Part shown: positions 29,707 to 38,072 of the stretch, piece by piece | Numbering within the stretch: the first letter of the stretch is position 1 | Layout: each line of letters opens with the position of its first letter | Assembly (NCBI RefSeq): GCF_007860095.1 | Contig: NZ_SJPT01000015.1 | Span: 26,388-90,387, forward strand | Reading direction: 5' to 3' | DNA from: Novipirellula galeiformis | Lineage (GTDB): Bacteria; Planctomycetota; Planctomycetia; Pirellulales; Pirellulaceae | DNA: 64,000 bases | The notes under the pieces: model-generated | What the model was told of the DNA's origin: nothing | What the model saw: only the letters and a program-made list of their open reading frames with translations | Database searches by the model: none | Position numbers and translations under genes: made by a program

Positions 29707-30562
29707 CTTGCCTTGAGCCTCTCGTGACTGCGGCCAAGCTAATGTTCTATCTTAGATCATTCTTAGGTAACTCGTAGAGCCGTTTCTCTGTACAGGTCGA
29801 ACGCATCGGGGGCGTTTTTTGCTGTAATCATACTCGCTCTTTTCCGGAGCAAGGATAGGCTGGGATGAGTTTGGTCGAGTGTCCCCAGCGAGAAGAGTTT
29901 GTCCGTTTGGCGATGGCCGACGGGGCATTTTCAGCAAGCGGTGCGAGCGGTTTCGTGTTTCATCATGCCCGTGCCATGCCGCAGTCGATGAACGATGTGA
30001 CATTTGGACTTGCTATCAGCTGATGATGTAAGTCGTTTGCAGTGAAGCGTGAACGTAGACGGATTGCGTTGAATCGTGTTTCGCTTGCACTGGGTTTCGC
30101 TTGCACAGGGGATTGACGCAAGAGTTGGTCACGTCAGCAGGCGACGTATCAAGAGAGGAGTCGCGAGAAGGCTGCTCTGGTGACATTGCGAGTAGACTGC
30201 GCCGGGGTCAGGGCTTGCGTTCGGGGTTCTGCAGGCGTCACTTGTGGTGACATCCCGTTATGGAAGGTCACCTATTCCTGGGGCACCTCGTCGTCCCGGT
30301 CTCCGGTGACAACCATCACCTCTTTGCCCGTGGCGAGTGGTCGGCGCAAACTGGGGCATGTCCCACGGCACTGTGATGGCTTCGCTCGTGACTCAAGCCG
30401 GAGGTTTGGTGAAGTGAGGTGCGATATTGGCTAGCTTGGTGGATGCCAGGGCGTGTACACACTGCGAGCCAAGCCTAGGTTGCGGTGTGCAGGTTTGGAT
30501 TCTTGGGGGGCGTTGATTGGCGACGTGGTTCCGAGAAACATCGTAATTGACCGGGGCTATTT

Positions 30563-30588
30563 CGTGGCAACCTGGCCAGGTTGCCACG
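30563..30588. repeat. Perfect 26-bp palindrome
   Basis: CGTGGCAACCTGG is followed directly by its exact reverse complement CCAGGTTGCCACG, with no spacer. It sits in a gene-poor stretch. It could be a dimeric protein site, a cruciform, or a REP-like unit. Confidence 0.9.
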
Positions 30589-30602
30589 CTCGTCGCTGAT
30601 TT

Positions 30603-30642
30603 GCCCGTAGCGTTGCCGAGATGCCCGTAGCATTGCCGAGAT
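30603..30642. repeat. 20-bp tandem duplication next to the palindrome
   Basis: GCCCGTAGCGTTGCCGAGAT is followed directly by the same sequence with one change (GCGTT to GCATT), then GCCC. It begins 14 bp after the palindrome. Confidence 0.85.
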
Positions 30643-30823
30643 GCCCCGCCGTGTGCGCAGCTTCTAACGTCGCTAGACTTGTAGGGGGGATGCTGCAAAG
30701 GAAAGGTGGCGGTGCGAAACTCGCCGCACTGGCCCTCAGGAAAAAGGGGCTCGGTCTACCTTTGCGGAGTCGCTGATGCAGACTTTGTAAACGCCGAATG
30801 CTATCCGTGCTGTTTTCCGGTAG

Positions 30824-30852
30824 CCCTTACCGGGAACTCGAGTGGGTAAGGG
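30824..30852 (-). terminator. Candidate hairpin downstream of the tRNA
   Basis: CCCTTACC (30824-30831) and GGTAAGGG (30845-30852) form a perfect 8-bp stem, 52 bases beyond the tRNA 3' end on its strand. No T-run follows on the minus strand. Confidence 0.35.
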
Positions 30853-30904
30853 GCACACGGTATACAACTGGTTTGTCTAGCGACCAGATTTACGTAGACG
30901 TAAA

Positions 30905-30978
30905 TAGCGATGAGCGGACTCGAACCGCTGACCTAAGCCTTATGAAGACTCCGCTCTAACCGACTGAGCTACATCGCC
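30905..30978 (-). tRNA. tRNA-Met (anticodon CAT)
   Basis: The full cloverleaf can be drawn by hand in 74 nt: acceptor GGCGATG with CATCGCT (G1-U72 wobble), D arm GCTC/GAGC, anticodon stem GAGTC/GGCTT with loop TTCATAA, variable loop AGGTC, T arm AGCGG-TTCGAGT-CCGCT and discriminator A. The anticodon is CAT. The features fit elongator tRNA-Met better than the initiator, but a tRNA-Ile2 read by lysidine modification cannot be excluded. CCA is not encoded. Confidence 0.93.
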
Positions 30979-31422
30979 TGAAGATTTTGAAGAGTGTACC
31001 GGATTTGCTTCGGTTGAAAAAGCAGATGTAACGACACCTTTTTCCAGATTTAGGATCGCACCCTTAATTCCCTGGTCGGGTCATAACGGCTCGGGGAACT
31101 GGTCCGATCCTGTGTCGATCTCGCCATAAAGGCGATTCCGGGACTAACCTCTTTCGCACTGGAATTTATAATACTCCAAGGCTTCGGTGGAAAGGGCGGA
31201 TGGATCTGAAAAATGAGCGTCTGTCGGATGCTCGCTTTTCGGTCGACTTCGGTGCATGATATTGGTGCCGCCTTGAAACCTTGCTCTGACTTCCCTTAGC
31301 TTCGATCACCTCGAATCTACCAAGGGGTGCCTGTTGTTTTAGAGGGGCCCGTGATCTCGTTACGTTTTTCTCCACTTCGATGACTTGGCTGAGCCCGGAA
31401 CGGCGACGCGACGGAATTACGC
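30979..31422. other. Intergenic region between tRNA and pseudokinase gene
   Basis: This stretch should carry the tRNA promoter (minus) and the pseudokinase promoter (plus). A small stem TCGCC-ATAAA-GGCGA lies near 31124-31138. A frame at 31166-31375 (minus) lacks coding character. Confidence 0.4.
30993..31020 (-). promoter_or_regulatory. Possible sigma-70-type promoter of the tRNA
   Basis: Reading the minus strand, TTTCAA (31020-31015), 16 bp, TACACT (30998-30993), then 14 bp to the tRNA 5' end. The match to TTGACA/TATAAT is only moderate. Confidence 0.3.
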
Positions 31423-32379
31423 ATGAATAACGACCATTGCGAAGATCTAACCGGTGAGTCTGGCGTCTTTAAGACGGATCACCCTGCGGCGTGCCCTCCA
31501 CTCGACGTTGATCCGAACGCGGGCGATACCTTGCGTGCGTGTATTGAAACGGCAGGAACCTTGTCGATTGCGGACGCGATTACGGTCGTCGATCAACTCG
31601 CTGCGGACCTCGACGTGCTACACGATCAAGGAAAGTGCCGGGGGTGCATCCAACCGGCAAACATCCTGGTTCGCGAGGATGGCACCGCAACGCTGATTCA
31701 AACCGAAGCGGCTCGGCTGAGTCGCTCGCCGCAAATCGATGGCGGTGAAGCAGCGTCAGCCGATCTTGGCTCCGCCGAGGGCGTCCCAGGTCAGCAAAAC
31801 GATTTTTACGGGCTGGGCTGCACGCTGTATTTCATGGTCACGGGGCGTGATCTGGATGCGAGTGATGCGAGTGATGCGGGCGAGTCGGATCCGGCGAACC
31901 GCTGCATCGCCACACACGCGCAGGGCGAAATGAGCGATGCGTTTTCAAACGCCGCGGGGTCCCTGCTTCAACGCTTGCTCGCCAATCCTGGGCAAGGCGG
32001 TTACGCATCCATCGCTGATTTGCGGCTTGATATTAGGCGGCTTGGATTGATGGACGCGGAAACGTGTCGCTCCGCCATACCGCAGCTCGATTTGGGACTC
32101 GAATTCTCGCCGCCCGATCCCATGGTGATGAATGTTTCTGCCGTCAACGCTTCTGCCGTCAACGTTTCTGAAGGTGGGGCGGCGGAGGTTACTGCGCCGA
32201 GGGGGGGCGACTTCGCCACCAGCATTGGCGGGGCACCATCCAACCGCGGTGTCGCTGGAAACGAAGCTGCCGTTGAAGTAGCCCTCGAGCACTCGGAGCC
32301 TCCGCCGGTTAATCGAACTTGGATGATCGCGTTGGGGGCCGCGATCGTGGCGCTGGTCGCGGCGGGCTTGAGCCGGTGA
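31423..32379 (+). CDS. Membrane-anchored pseudokinase (degenerate Ser/Thr kinase C-lobe)
   Basis: 318 residues. The alignment to a kinase C-lobe is clear but the catalytic residues are gone. The catalytic loop reads LHDQGKCRGCIQPANILV (66-83), so the HRD triad is R73-G74-C75 and the catalytic lysine is Q77. The DFG position reads Q93-T94-E95. The F-helix survives as NDFYGLGCTLYFMVTGR (about 126-142). There is no Gly loop or ATP lysine, and the N-lobe is mostly missing. Acidic repeats (DASDASDAG) and a repeat VNVSAVNASAVNVS-like segment follow, and the protein ends in a single membrane helix (WMIALGAAIVALVAAGL). It may be a scaffold or an allosteric partner of a kinase. It lies 1.8 kb from the active kinase-WD40 gene. 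Confidence 0.85.
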   Translation: MNNDHCEDLTGESGVFKTDHPAACPPLDVDPNAGDTLRACIETAGTLSIADAITVVDQLAADLDVLHDQGKCRGCIQPANILVREDGTATLIQTEAARLSRSPQIDGGEAASADLGSAEGVPGQQNDFYGLGCTLYFMVTGRDLDASDASDAGESDPANRCIATHAQGEMSDAFSNAAGSLLQRLLANPGQGGYASIADLRLDIRRLGLMDAETCRSAIPQLDLGLEFSPPDPMVMNVSAVNASAVNVSEGGAAEVTAPRGGDFATSIGGAPSNRGVAGNEAAVEVALEHSEPPPVNRTWMIALGAAIVALVAAGLSR

Positions 32380-32950
32380 GCGGTGCGGAGTCACTACGTT
32401 TAATGAGTCGCTACGTAGCAATGAGTCGCTGTCGATTACCAGGCGGGTTTGTGGATTGCCTCTGGGGCAGACGAAGTCATTGCGGGAATGCATCGCCGAC
32501 GCCATCAAGGCATTACGAAGGAGTGTTGATCTTGATTCGGTCCCTCGCTAACGCTTCGGGTTAAGGTTTGTCGGTGAAAGCGGTGATTGTGCACGTTTGA
32601 AACTTATGCGTTCGGGTTACTCAACCAGCAACCCCGAATTGTCGTGAAACTCATCGCGTGGATCGCCAACCTTGGCGGGGTGCGTGCTCCGCAAGCCACA
32701 TTCATGCGGAGTCTGGGGGGCCGACACCGTGATCTTCGTTGGTGGACATTTGGATGACGGAGCGTCAAGCGGTGACAAAAGCGGCGAATTGCCTCGATGC
32801 ATGCGATCCGCCCCCTACCTTGCCCTTGACGTCAATCTGATGTGGTTCCTAGCATCGCCGCGATACCGGTGTGCCCCAACAAGCGGGTGTGCCCCAAAAC
32901 GCTGATGTTTTGAACTTAGAGCTCACTTATTGTTTTGAATGGGAGCACGG
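32380..32950. other. Intergenic region upstream of gspD, with a direct repeat
   Basis: No gene seen. GGTGTGCCCCAA occurs at 32868-32879 and again at 32886-32897 (18-bp period), 55-83 bp before gspD, possibly a regulator site. ATGAGTCGCT is also repeated near 32403-32442. Confidence 0.5.
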
Positions 32951-35900
32951 ATGCACACCCGTCAATTATGGTCGATCCTCGCCGCGACTCTGGTTTTGCT
33001 GCAAAGTAGCGTCGTTGCGCACGCGCAATCACCACTGCTGGCTCCAGAAAGTGGGCGTCGCGAAGTGACCATGCCTCCAGCACAGATGGAGAGTATCCAG
33101 GCTTCACTTCACGCGATCTTTCCTGCACGCATGCAGGTCGATTCCAATAATGCACGTCGGATGGAGCTTCGTACGGATACCGCGAAGGCGATGATCGAAT
33201 TCCGGCCCACCGAACTGAGGGTGGTCCTGGATGGATCATCCAGTTTGACCACCGAATTGGCGAGATTGTGTTCGATGCTTGCGTTGCAGGCTTCGGGCGT
33301 GCCGGTCAAGGCAATGCCCTTAAACGAAAATGGCCAAGCGTCGTTTGCCCGGTCGTCGTTGATTCATGCAGCGCGTGATCCGGACGCTGGATCGAAGAGT
33401 CCGTTTCGCTTGCCCAAATTATCTGGCAATGGAACGAGGCAAGGGATTCCGGCGCAATTAGCAGCGGCGCCCCAGACAGCGGCGCCCCAGGCAGCGGACG
33501 CGAATCGTGATCCCAACTCGCCCGCGACCGAAGCAATTCCAGCCGCCGCGGATGAAGGCAGTTTGCCGGTTCCTCCTTTCGAAGGCGTGCAAGTCGAGAT
33601 GCTGCCGGAGATCGATGCAATCATCCTGCGAGGGCGAGACCAACAACTTGAGGAACTAGCGGAGATCATCAAGCGGCTCGACGAGGCCAGCGAGCTTTCT
33701 CAGCCTGAGATCGAGATCGTGCCACTGCATCACACGAACGTCGAGTCGGTGGCTACGCTGATTTCCCAATCCCAGCAAGAGTTGCTGCGTACTCGGCAAG
33801 GGAAGGTTACGGTCACGCCGCTGATCAAACCAAACTCATTGCTGCTCATTGGTTGGGGCGAGGCAGTGACGGTGATCAAGGAATTGATCACAAAATTGGA
33901 TCGTCCGGTCAGCCCAGATACACAGTTCGCGGTGATTCAATTGCGTCATGCGCAGGCGAGTGCCGTTCAACCTCAATTGCAAAGCTTTTTCCAGAACCGT
34001 GGTGGATTATCGCCCGCGATCCAAACGATGGTTGACAATCGAAGCAACGCGATCATCGTGCACGCTTCACCACGTGACCTTCAAGAGATTCAGTTGCTGT
34101 TGCAGCGATTGGATGTTCCGCGTGGAGGCGCCATGCAACAAGCGAGGGTCTTCGAAATCCATCACAGTCTAGCCGCCGATGTGGCCAGCACGTTGGAGCA
34201 GGCCTTAGCGGCTTCGGCCCCCGGCAACCAGTCGAGCCTGCAATTGTTGGATAAGGATGGTCAGCCGGTAGCGACGAGCGGTATTCTTGGCAGCAGCAAG
34301 ATCACGGTCAACGACCGCAACAACACGATCATTGTCTCGACTGCGCCCGAAAACTTGGACCTCGTGCAGCGATTGATTGAGCAGCTCGACAAACCGGGGA
34401 TGGTTGCCAAGATCAAGATTTTCCCCATTTACAATGGCGACGCCGGTGATCTCGTCGAGATGCTACGGTCGCTGATCCCGAGCCAAAACCCCGGGACGGC
34501 TGGATCGCCTCAGTTGTCCTCCGCCCGTGATGAAGCGTCGTTGGTCCCGCTGAGGTTCACCGTCGATGGTCGCGGCAATAACATCATCGCGGTCGGCTCC
34601 GAAGGCGATTTGAATATCGTCGAAGCTTTGATTGTCCGGCTCGACGAGAGCGATACGATGCAACGTAAAAGCACCGTTTATCAACTCAAAAACTCGCCCG
34701 CAGTCGACGTCGCGTTGGCGGTCAACGAATTCTTGCGTAGCAAACGCCAGGTCGAAAACGCATCACCGGCTTCGACCAACCCGTTCGCTCAAATCGAAAA
34801 GGAAGTGGTCGTCGTTCCCGAACCGGTGCAAAACAAGTTGATTCTTAGCGCCACACCACGCTACTACGAAGAGGTTAGCCGTTTGATCGAGCAACTCGAC
34901 GAACAACCACCTCAGGTGATGATCCAAGTCATGATCGCTGAGATCACGTTGGGCGACACCGACGAATTTGGTGTCGAACTCGGTTTACAGGACTCCGTGC
35001 TCTTTGATCGCAGTTTGTTGGGAGACCTGTTGACGCGGACGAGCACGACGAACACCTCCACTCCGGCCGGTGTGGTCACCGAGACGGTGCAAGAGATCGT
35101 GGGGGCCACTAATGTGCCCGGCTTCGATTTCAACTCGCCCCTGCCGCTTGGCAACAGCGGTTCGTCGAACTCGCTAGCTAATTCGGGACGTGTTGGTGGG
35201 CAGAGTATTTCCAATTTTTCGGTCGGTCGTAATAACGACCAAGCGGGCTTCGGCGGATTGGTGCTTTCGGCTAGCAGCGAGAACGTCAGCTTCCTATTGC
35301 GTGCTCTGCAAGAGACACAGCGTTTGGAGATCCTTAGTCGACCGCAAGTCTTAACGCTCGACAATCAACAAGCCTTTATCCAAGTTGGCCAGCGGGTCCC
35401 CCGGATTGTGAATTCGATCGTCAATCAAAACGGTGCCCAGAACAATGTGGAACTCGAAAATGTCGGCTTGATAATTGGGGTCACTCCACGAATCAGTCCC
35501 GACAACAATGTCGTCATGGAAATCGATGCGGAGAAATCAAAGTTGGGCCCGGAAGACCAAGGGATTCCCGTCTCGATCTCGGCTGACGGGACGGTCATCC
35601 GCTCACCACGAATCGATACCATTACCGCTCAAGCGACAGTTAGCGCCGCCGATGGTGAGACGATCATTTTGGGAGGTTTGATTTCGCGGAGCACACGCAC
35701 GATTCATCGCCAGGTTCCGTGGCTCGGCGACCTTCCGCTATTGAAGCACTTGTTTAGTTACGATTATTTCGACATGCAACGCACCGAGTTGTTGATCATC
35801 ATGACCCCCCATGTCGTCCGTTCACAGGGAGACATGGAGCAGTTGAAGCAAGCGGAATTTGCCAGAATGAGCTGGTGTGAGGCCGACGTTTTCAATATTC

Positions 35901-36322
35901 ACGGCGATGTCTATCCGGCAGCCGATTTGACCACCGAATTGATCGATCGCAGCGACTGGGATGTGATCTACCCCGACGACGATCCTCGTGGGTTGCCAGA
36001 GCCGACCGTCAATGAGGCATTGCCCTTCCAGCCCACGATCGCTCCTCCGCTGACGTCTCAAACTGAACTCAATCCGACCGCCAAGGGGGCGTCAAGCCGC
36101 GCCTGGGTTCCGACCGCGCTACCCCCGGTACAGCCCGTATCACACGAAGCCAGCGGGGCCAGCCCAACGCTGGGAGCCATCCAAGCGGGCACCCCGACTC
36201 AGCAAACGCATTCTCCTTCGACGACACCCTCGTGGATCGATTTTGCATCCGAACAGGGCGCACCCAATGGAATCGCGCCCGTCGGATTATCAGGACAAGA
36301 AAACTCGGCAGGTTCCCGCTAA
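32951..36322 (+). CDS. gspD: Type II secretion system secretin GspD, enlarged
   Basis: About 1,123 residues, against roughly 650-700 for classical GspD. A signal peptide (MHTRQLWSILAATLVLLQSSVVAHA) is followed by a Pro/Ala-rich segment and about six N-domain (secretin_N/NolW-like) units between residues ~200 and 650, with endings such as LEELAEIIKRLD, IKELITKLD, IQLLLQRLD, VQRLIEQLD and VSRLIEQLD. The secretin channel domain follows (about 655-960): VMIQVMIAEITLGDTDEFGVELGL, LSRPQVLTLDNQQAFIQVGQRVPRI and a last part ending LLIIMTPHVVRS. A Pro/Thr-rich tail of about 160 residues ends the protein. GGGAG upstream favours the ATG at 32951 over 32939. Its stop overlaps the next start (TAATG). Confidence 0.95.
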   Translation: MHTRQLWSILAATLVLLQSSVVAHAQSPLLAPESGRREVTMPPAQMESIQASLHAIFPARMQVDSNNARRMELRTDTAKAMIEFRPTELRVVLDGSSSLTTELARLCSMLALQASGVPVKAMPLNENGQASFARSSLIHAARDPDAGSKSPFRLPKLSGNGTRQGIPAQLAAAPQTAAPQAADANRDPNSPATEAIPAAADEGSLPVPPFEGVQVEMLPEIDAIILRGRDQQLEELAEIIKRLDEASELSQPEIEIVPLHHTNVESVATLISQSQQELLRTRQGKVTVTPLIKPNSLLLIGWGEAVTVIKELITKLDRPVSPDTQFAVIQLRHAQASAVQPQLQSFFQNRGGLSPAIQTMVDNRSNAIIVHASPRDLQEIQLLLQRLDVPRGGAMQQARVFEIHHSLAADVASTLEQALAASAPGNQSSLQLLDKDGQPVATSGILGSSKITVNDRNNTIIVSTAPENLDLVQRLIEQLDKPGMVAKIKIFPIYNGDAGDLVEMLRSLIPSQNPGTAGSPQLSSARDEASLVPLRFTVDGRGNNIIAVGSEGDLNIVEALIVRLDESDTMQRKSTVYQLKNSPAVDVALAVNEFLRSKRQVENASPASTNPFAQIEKEVVVVPEPVQNKLILSATPRYYEEVSRLIEQLDEQPPQVMIQVMIAEITLGDTDEFGVELGLQDSVLFDRSLLGDLLTRTSTTNTSTPAGVVTETVQEIVGATNVPGFDFNSPLPLGNSGSSNSLANSGRVGGQSISNFSVGRNNDQAGFGGLVLSASSENVSFLLRALQETQRLEILSRPQVLTLDNQQAFIQVGQRVPRIVNSIVNQNGAQNNVELENVGLIIGVTPRISPDNNVVMEIDAEKSKLGPEDQGIPVSISADGTVIRSPRIDTITAQATVSAADGETIILGGLISRSTRTIHRQVPWLGDLPLLKHLFSYDYFDMQRTELLIIMTPHVVRSQGDMEQLKQAEFARMSWCEADVFNIHGDVYPAADLTTELIDRSDWDVIYPDDDPRGLPEPTVNEALPFQPTIAPPLTSQTELNPTAKGASSRAWVPTALPPVQPVSHEASGASPTLGAIQAGTPTQQTHSPSTTPSWIDFASEQGAPNGIAPVGLSGQENSAGSR

Positions 36323-37338
36323 TGACGATCCCAAAGCAATCTATCTCTGTTCGTAACTCGCCATGGGTGGCGGCCCCGGTTTGGGTGTTGTTTTTATCGC
36401 TGGTCGGTGGTTGTCAATTTGCCCCGAAGACTGCGGCACTGCGCTGGCCGTGGAGCAAGGAATCAGAACCGGTCCAACCCGAACGCGTCTTAGCGGTTTG
36501 GTCGGACACGATTCTGCATCAACCGAACAAGCCCGGCGTGCGTGGTTTTGGTGGTCGCATCTACTTTTACGAGAAAGACAATACCGAACCGGTCGAGATC
36601 GATGGCGGCTTAGCGGTATACGTGTTTGATGCGGATAAAACACAACCGCATGATCAACGCCCATTGCGCAAGTTTGTGTTCACCGCGGAGCAATTCGCCA
36701 CTCACATGAGTCGCACTTCGCTGGGGCCTTCCTACAGCGTATGGTTGCCGTGGGGTGAAGTCGGCGGTCCGCCAATGCAGTTAAGTCTGATTGCGCGTTT
36801 TGAGGGCAGCGAGGGAGGAACCACGATTTCCGAGCCCACGATCAAGCTTTTACCGGGAGTGCCCGAAAAGAAAGTCACCTCCGAAGCGGAGCTCGCCAAG
36901 CGTGCAAGCGGCAACTTCTCGCTCATTCAATTGGCCGGTCATACCGAGTCGTCGGAGGAATCCAAGGACGAAGCGAAATCGAGTTCGTCTTCGCGTGGGA
37001 TCAAGACCATCGACCTGCCTCCGAGCTTTCAACGCCATTTGCAAAGGGATCGCGATGGCAGCCAAGCGAGTCCCATGCCCGCCGATGCCAGCGTCTCCGG
37101 CGGAAGCAACAATTTAGGAGGACTCGCAGCGGACGCCAACACGATCAAAGGGGTCAGCGCCGATTCACTTGAAAAACTACGCGATGCTCAAGAAACCTCG
37201 CCCCTGACAACGCAGGTGATAGACCATCGCACTAGGACTCAACAACGGTTCCAAGCGAATTACACGGATGCTGAGGATGAAATCGACATTCGAAAAGGCC
37301 GCTGGATTGAAAACCCGCCACGGCTGGGGCAACAATAG
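36322..37338 (+). CDS. Lipoprotein of unknown function coupled to gspD
   Basis: 338 residues, with the signal peptide ending VGGC (C31), so probably lipid-anchored. The body (about 45-200) looks folded: ERVLAVWSDTILHQPNKPGVRGFGGRIYFYEKDN, then LAVYVFDAD and SYSVWLPWGEVGGPPMQLSLIARFEG. The C-terminal part is polar and disordered. No named family is recognised. The start overlaps the gspD stop by one base, so its amount is coupled to GspD. By position it could be a pilotin-like or stabilising partner of the secretin, as lipoproteins GspS are elsewhere, but it has no visible similarity to GspS. Confidence 0.85.
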   Translation: MTIPKQSISVRNSPWVAAPVWVLFLSLVGGCQFAPKTAALRWPWSKESEPVQPERVLAVWSDTILHQPNKPGVRGFGGRIYFYEKDNTEPVEIDGGLAVYVFDADKTQPHDQRPLRKFVFTAEQFATHMSRTSLGPSYSVWLPWGEVGGPPMQLSLIARFEGSEGGTTISEPTIKLLPGVPEKKVTSEAELAKRASGNFSLIQLAGHTESSEESKDEAKSSSSSRGIKTIDLPPSFQRHLQRDRDGSQASPMPADASVSGGSNNLGGLAADANTIKGVSADSLEKLRDAQETSPLTTQVIDHRTRTQQRFQANYTDAEDEIDIRKGRWIENPPRLGQQ

Positions 37339-37353
37339 GGCTCGATCGCGGCC

Positions 37354-38061
37354 TTAGGGGCGCACCTGCAGCTCATTTTGAATGTGATCGATTCCCGGCT
37401 CGAAGCTCAAAAGCCGTGCCGCCAAATCGGCGTCGTGCTGGGATTCGACGGTACCGCGCAAGACGGCCGTTCGATCGGCCAGCGTCAGCTCGATTCCGTC
37501 CCCCGCTACCTTGGTAACGCGTTGGCGAATTCGCAGCGATGGAGCGACCTCGGTGCGCAGCGAAATGTCGTCGGACACGTCAAAGGCGATTTCTAAGCGT
37601 GGATAATACATTCCTCTGCGGGGTTGCCTTGGAAGCGGTCGGTTGATTCGTTGGGTGTTGGCCGCATCGATCCGCAGCCCTTCGGTGGCCGATTGCACGC
37701 GTCCCACCCCAATCGCTTGACCGGCACCGACAAAGCCCGTTTGGTCGCTACGACTCGAGCCAACGAAGTCGTTGCGTGATCGATTCCCTCTCAGGAATCG
37801 TTCACTTCCTTGCAACATCCCCGAGTTCGTTCCATCAACGCTCGCGCCGCGCGCCCGATCCCCACTGTCGCTTCTCAGCGGTGAGCCGAGCGTACGGCTC
37901 CCGAATAGTTGGGCCTGGGCTGTGCCACAGGATAGCCCGAGGATGACCAGCGCCGCCGTCATCAGCGAAGGGTTCAGCGATCTCGTCAATGCGGTCGCAG
38001 TACAACGGGACGACGCGCGTCGTCGATTTCGAATGCAATGGATCATGTCTATTCTTCGCAT
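37354..38061 (-). CDS. Exported BON-domain protein at the end of the T2SS operon
   Basis: 235 residues. The signal peptide is long, with a basic start and a hydrophobic core ending CGTAQA (cut near residue 50). The middle is Arg/Ser/Gly-rich and disordered. The C-terminal ~75 residues form a BON domain: LRIRQRVTKVAGDGIELTLADRTAVLRGTVESQHDADLAARLLSFEPGIDHIQNELQV. BON domains are envelope-located and are thought to bind membranes or proteins, and they occur in some secretins. The gene follows the GspM-like gene by 11 bp and ends 15 bp from the convergent lipoprotein gene. Confidence 0.88.
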   Translation of the reverse strand: MRRIDMIHCIRNRRRASSRCTATALTRSLNPSLMTAALVILGLSCGTAQAQLFGSRTLGSPLRSDSGDRARGASVDGTNSGMLQGSERFLRGNRSRNDFVGSSRSDQTGFVGAGQAIGVGRVQSATEGLRIDAANTQRINRPLPRQPRRGMYYPRLEIAFDVSDDISLRTEVAPSLRIRQRVTKVAGDGIELTLADRTAVLRGTVESQHDADLAARLLSFEPGIDHIQNELQVRP

Positions 38062-38072
38062 TATCGTCAGTA

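Larger units (their letters stand above)
29707..30904. other. Gene-poor region with several repeats
   Basis: About 1.2 kb between the kinase promoter side and the tRNA 3' end. Frames are short and lack coding character. It contains a 26-bp perfect palindrome, a 20-bp tandem duplication and a hairpin near the tRNA, each listed separately. No ncRNA family was recognised. Confidence 0.5.

Noticed and set aside
29752-30003. An 83-codon minus-strand frame in the gene-poor region
   Set aside because: Composition is His/Arg/Ser-rich with no start context or hydrophobic core.
30180-30698. Overlapping small frames on both strands
   Set aside because: They overlap the palindrome and tandem repeat, and neither translation looks protein-like.
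31166-31375. A 69-codon minus-strand frame near the tRNA
   Set aside because: Mostly Arg, Lys, Ser and Gln; no ribosome site; likely noise.
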